From positions 1 through 21,356 of the forward strand of contig JAANSK020269492.1 in NCBI GenBank assembly GCA_011763485.2: a stretch of 21,356 nt of DNA. Direction: 5' to 3'. The stretch's first letter is position 1, and each line of letters starts with the position of its first letter. A program made the translations under genes and the position numbers. Source of the DNA: Isoetes engelmannii. Lineage: Eukaryota > Streptophyta > Lycopodiopsida > Isoetales > Isoetaceae. A model generated the notes under the pieces. The model did not search any database. It was not told the origin of the DNA and saw only the letters and a program-made list of their open reading frames with translations. This document shows positions 18,301 through 21,356 of this stretch, one piece after another.

Positions 18301-19677
18301 TCAAATGTGGCGGCTGCCTTCTGACTCCGTCTCTTCTTCATCGTCCTGCCATTGAAATATATCATGAAACTTAGATTTGAATAGCTGCAAATAATTATAT
18401 AGTGACTAATACATACATTGTGCCCGGCATGTTCTCTAATATATTGGATGGCCGCCACATTGCCCATTCTAATAGCCTGCTCTTTTTCCGCTTTAGTCGC
18501 AGACCCAAGAGTGACCAACACATGCTATTAAAATTATCGTAACCGCAAGACCATTCTTATTGGCAGAGTAGGTTTCCATTTTAGGGTCCAAAGATGGTTT
18601 GGTTTTACCCCTTTCTTTGCAATTATGTTGGCCTTCAAACACTGCAATGCAACACAAAGCCTTAGTCCCATTACATTGATCTAGATATACAACTTGTGCC
18701 AAGCATTATCAGATGTACTTGAAACGTGTCTTCGTTAAGCCAACAAGGTCGATTCGCTTGTTCAATCGGGACTCCTGCAGCCTTGGCATGTCGAAGCAGT
18801 TTCTGCTTCTCAGATCCTCTGCATAACATAAATCAAACATGAGTACGATATTCGTTACAATTAAGAACAAGGAAGCTAATACCTCTGCGATTTAACATAT
18901 CTGCCACAATGTTGCAACACATTCGTCATTGATATAGTTTCGTTAGCGAACTCGGGATATTCCGCCTCTATGCATTCCTTATTGCAATTTTTTCTGGTTC
19001 AAAGCACTGGTCTTGCCAATCACCCTTGTGGATGTTTGTTATCAAGCTATTTGTGAGTCTATTCACTGTCCTCCAAAATTCTGCTCCGTCGGCAGTGGTG
19101 CCTTTTGGCTACAACATGTCACTACACTCAGCAATAGAGATCGACTATAAGGTTAAGGGATATGAATATGTGTTAGTGAACCAAAAAATAGATAATTCAA
19201 GACAAACTCACTCCAGTCTCAAGACATGCTCACGAAGAGGCGGTGCATGACCTCTCTAGCTGAAGCTGAAGAGGAAAGTCGCCGGGCACCACGTGAACGT
19301 GAATGTTCTCATTGATCGATGCTCCTACGTTGGGGTGCTATCAGCTCGTGTGAAGGCTGTCAAACATATTCTCTAGCGTGGGCATAGCTATGTCGACCAG
19401 GGTCAATACTCGCCCTGCTTGCCATCAGGGCCCTATGCGCAATGGCGTATTCCTCGGGCAAATAGGACCCATAGTCTAAAGTGGTCCTATTGACAGGTGC
19501 GTTCGTGTCTTGGGGTATGCTTGTCTCCCCATCGTGATGCCCTTGACGGTATGATGGACTTCCAGCCTTTTGTTCCCCCAGAACAGAGAAGATAGCTCCA
19601 GGAAGAACAAAGAGGATGACTGGCTCAGTGTCCCAATCCGTCATCATAGAGTTGAATACTGGACATTCTGGTGTCAC
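18301..19677 (-). pseudogene. broken multi-exon gene, probably mobile-element derived
   Basis: Family not recognised. Terminal exons join cleanly on the minus strand: 19108-18883, 18818-18719, 18641-18609, 18524-18417, 18345-18301. Introns are 64, 77, 84 and 71 nt, all GT-AG (best donor AAT|GTATGT at 18416). The product includes KLLRHAKAAGVPIEQANRPC, then LKANIIAKKG, HVLVTLGSATKAEKEQAIRM, and an acidic tail DDEEETESEGSRHI before TGA. Upstream, one frame from 19677 to about 19213 reads as an Arg/Ser-rich protein with three TGA stops (near 19363, 19311 and 19222). The 19108 exon needs one extra A in the A6 run at 18988-18993 to stay in frame. So the gene is inactive or carries sequence errors. 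It points away from the Myb-like gene at 19719, a layout typical of two-gene DNA transposons. Confidence 0.5.
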
Positions 19678-19718
19678 TAATGTAAGTCCAAGTAAGAGGC
19701 AGAAGAATCAAGCTGTAG

Positions 19719-20654
19719 GCGAGCACTGAGGTACAGCATGAAACCAATTCAGTTCTTCAAAATCCGGCCAAGAAAAGGAAAACTCCAGTAGATTGGTCTG
19801 ATAATGCAATTTCCACCATGCTTGCACTCATGAAGGAGTATAAAGTGCATAATAATGGAAGTATTAATCTTTCTTCAAGCCAGTCGAGAGAGATCATGAT
19901 CAAATTGCAAGCCATAGTTCATGGTTTCGAGGAATTAAGGCAGTTAAGAAATCAATAGGATAAATTGCAAATCAAATTCAGGGATGAGAAAGAAGCATCT
20001 GAAAGAACCGAGTTTGAGCCATCTAGTTGGCAATGGTTTGAAGCAATGGAAGAACTTAAGCATGGAGTAACAAATGACAAAGATATCCCAGGAGCAGGAG
20101 ATGATGGGGAATTCAGACCAAAGGCCTTTGAAGATGCTGGAATGTATCGAATACTTATATGTCTGATCAGTTCTGTGAGACAATTGGTACAAATGCATCG
20201 TTTGAAGATGAGGAATTCATAAACCTTGCAACTGATATCCCTGATAGCCATGTTGGCAAAACAGCGGTAAAGACAATTCTAGTGGTCCAGAGAAAAATTC
20301 TAGCAAGGAATCCTAGATCTGTTGCACGCAATCAACCTGGAGTAGCAGACAAGCCAGCAGCCAAGAAGAGATCCAGAGTTCAAATCGATGAAGAGATTGC
20401 ACATGGAATTTCAAATATGGCTGCCAGTTTTGAAGAAAATGAGAAAACAAAGCTCAATTTCATGAAGGAAGAATCTATGAAGAAACATGACTTTGATCAG
20501 AAAGAAACATGACTTGATCAGGGAATTAGGAAGTATGAGATCAGCAAACACTTTAAAACTAGCTCAATCAATTGTTACTATGACAGAAAGCATCTGCGAG
20601 ATGTCAACCCTTTTAGAGATTGCTGAAATTGCAACTGCCAAGCAAACCAAGTAG
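19719..20654 (+). pseudogene. Myb/SANT-like (trihelix-like) DNA-binding gene, broken
   Basis: A basic stretch (AKKRKTPVDW) leads into a helical domain: WSDNAISTMLALMKEY, then GFEELRQLRNQ, a stop, DKLQIKFRDEKEASERTEFE and WFEAMEELKHG. Trp and Leu spacing fits the Myb/SANT-like domain of plant transposon-linked and trihelix-type proteins. A variable linker, a basic AKKRSRVQ segment and a long C-terminal helix (LGSMRSANTLKLAQSIV ... IAEIATAKQTK) follow, ending at TAG 20652-20654. Breaks: TAG at 19956-19958 where the family has Trp; a frame change near 20150 between AFEDAGMYRI and SDQFCETIG; and a frameshifting 21-bp tandem duplication at 20480-20521. Its exact 5' end is unclear; a TGTAG acceptor precedes 19719. 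The neighbour at 18301-19677 diverges from it. Confidence 0.55.
20480..20521 (+). repeat. 21-bp tandem duplication in the Myb-like pseudogene
   Basis: AAGAAACATGACTTTGATCAG (split here as AAGAAACATG + ACTTTGATCAG) at 20480-20500 is followed by a near-identical copy at 20501-20521. The copies differ by one base in the A run and one in the T run. Reading through copy 1 runs into a TGA; reading copy 2 in the other frame continues into the intact C-terminal helix. Confidence 0.8.
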
Positions 20655-21211
20655 AAGTTCAAATCCAAGGTATAGTCCTCAAATCTAATAAAAAACTGTA
20701 ACTTTCAATTTTTTTGGATGTAATGCAACTTAGTTAGGATATGTCACTTATTCCAGTCTTCAAAAAAATGACATTGGTCGTGGTCGGGTTCAGTAGCAAT
20801 GATTATAAATTTCTTTTCTGTACGGAATGTATTACGAATAGTAGCATATAATATTCTAATGTTCATTATTTAATGACTTTCCAAATCGTACCTAGCTAGT
20901 CTCTTCGGATTCCTTAATGACTCCTTGTTATATGTGCAATTCATTTTGTTTGAGAATTGCATGATGGCGAGAGCAAAAGTCTCTCTCTCATAGTGGAGTC
21001 TGTCGAGGTTGAAGAGCTTCAGCATAGATCCTTTCACGCCAGTGTAAGACAAAGGATAATTTTGGGCTACTGGACCATGGATGCCCTGAAACCCTGATCA
21101 GAATCGATCTGGAGGGAAAAAAAATCTGGCGACCAGGTCAGATTTTGCTCCAAACAGGGGCAGTTAGGCCTCGAGAGAATTTGATCTCCCATAATTTCTT
21201 GAGGTATTCGG
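20655..21211. other. non-coding flank, nothing recognised
   Basis: No gene supported; the minus-strand frame 20870-21052 has no family likeness. An 8-bp perfect inverted repeat (TGCAATTC at 20935-20942 with GAATTGCA at 20954-20961) is visible. Confidence 0.4.
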
Positions 21212-21248
21212 TATAAAATTTGTCTCTCGCCATATTTGGAGAGACAAA
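21212..21248 (+). promoter_or_regulatory. TATA box followed by a 10-bp hairpin
   Basis: TATAAAA at 21212-21218 is directly followed by TTTGTCTCTC (21219-21228), which pairs perfectly with GAGAGACAAA (21239-21248) around a 10-nt loop. The GA microsatellite starts some 33 bp further on, where a 5' leader would lie. This may be the promoter of a gene beyond the right edge; no coding sequence is in view to confirm it. Confidence 0.3.
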
Positions 21249-21280
21249 AAGTTTGTGTGCATGTGGCCGACCTTAGATGA

Positions 21281-21288
21281 GAAGAAGA

Positions 21289-21356
<68 letters not shown>
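21281..21356. repeat. compound microsatellite (GAA)n-(GA)n running off the window
   Basis: Four GAA units from 21281 pass into about 32 uninterrupted GA units up to the last base. The true length is unknown because the window ends inside it. GA/CT tracts are frequent in plant 5' leaders and promoters. Confidence 0.97.

Noticed and set aside
19681-19718. Short intron before the Myb-like frame (perfect GTAAGT donor at 19681 and TGTAG at 19718)
   Set aside because: The distance of 38 nt is too short for a plant intron; the donor match may be chance or belong to a different splice partner.

Overview
The window looks like nuclear DNA of a land plant. It has a plant PLS-type pentatricopeptide (PPR) protein, a secreted hevein-type/GH18 chitinase, a plastid-type tRNA adenosine deaminase with introns, and long AT-rich stretches full of decayed mobile elements. 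The long run of 31-residue S motifs in the PPR protein suggests a seedless vascular plant such as a fern. That placement is an inference; no marker gene here settles it.

Left part (1-3130): mostly non-coding. It holds a weak two-exon candidate near 0.9-1.1 kb and a relic of a LINE-type retrotransposon near 2.9-3.07 kb.

Gene-bearing core (3133-9580): three convincing genes. A GH18 chitinase with two chitin-binding hevein domains lies on the minus strand, probably with a 67-nt intron before a short last exon. Divergent from it, on the plus strand, is a PPR protein of the RNA-editing-factor type that stops inside its E2 motif. Downstream on the same strand is a five-exon tRNA(A34) adenosine deaminase whose splice frames join exactly into a compact 259-residue protein.

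Middle part (9.6-14.4 kb): a tandem repeat, a promoter-like segment (G-box plus TATA box) that leads to no obvious long coding region, a 70-residue terminal exon of unknown family, and then broken gene pieces: an EF-hand/zinc protein, a degenerate ankyrin array, and an extracellular Ig-like domain.

Right part (14.4-21.36 kb): 3 kb of AT-rich DNA with nothing recognisable, then a sharp GC-rich block of about 490 bp. This block is packed with perfect odd-length palindromes (13-21 bp, one unpaired centre base). It is followed by two divergently oriented, broken genes: a minus-strand gene of very small exons and 64-84-nt introns, and a plus-strand Myb/SANT-like (trihelix-like) gene. The pair resembles the two-gene layout of a DNA transposon. 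The window ends in a TATA box, a hairpin and a GA microsatellite, which may be the start of a gene beyond the right edge.
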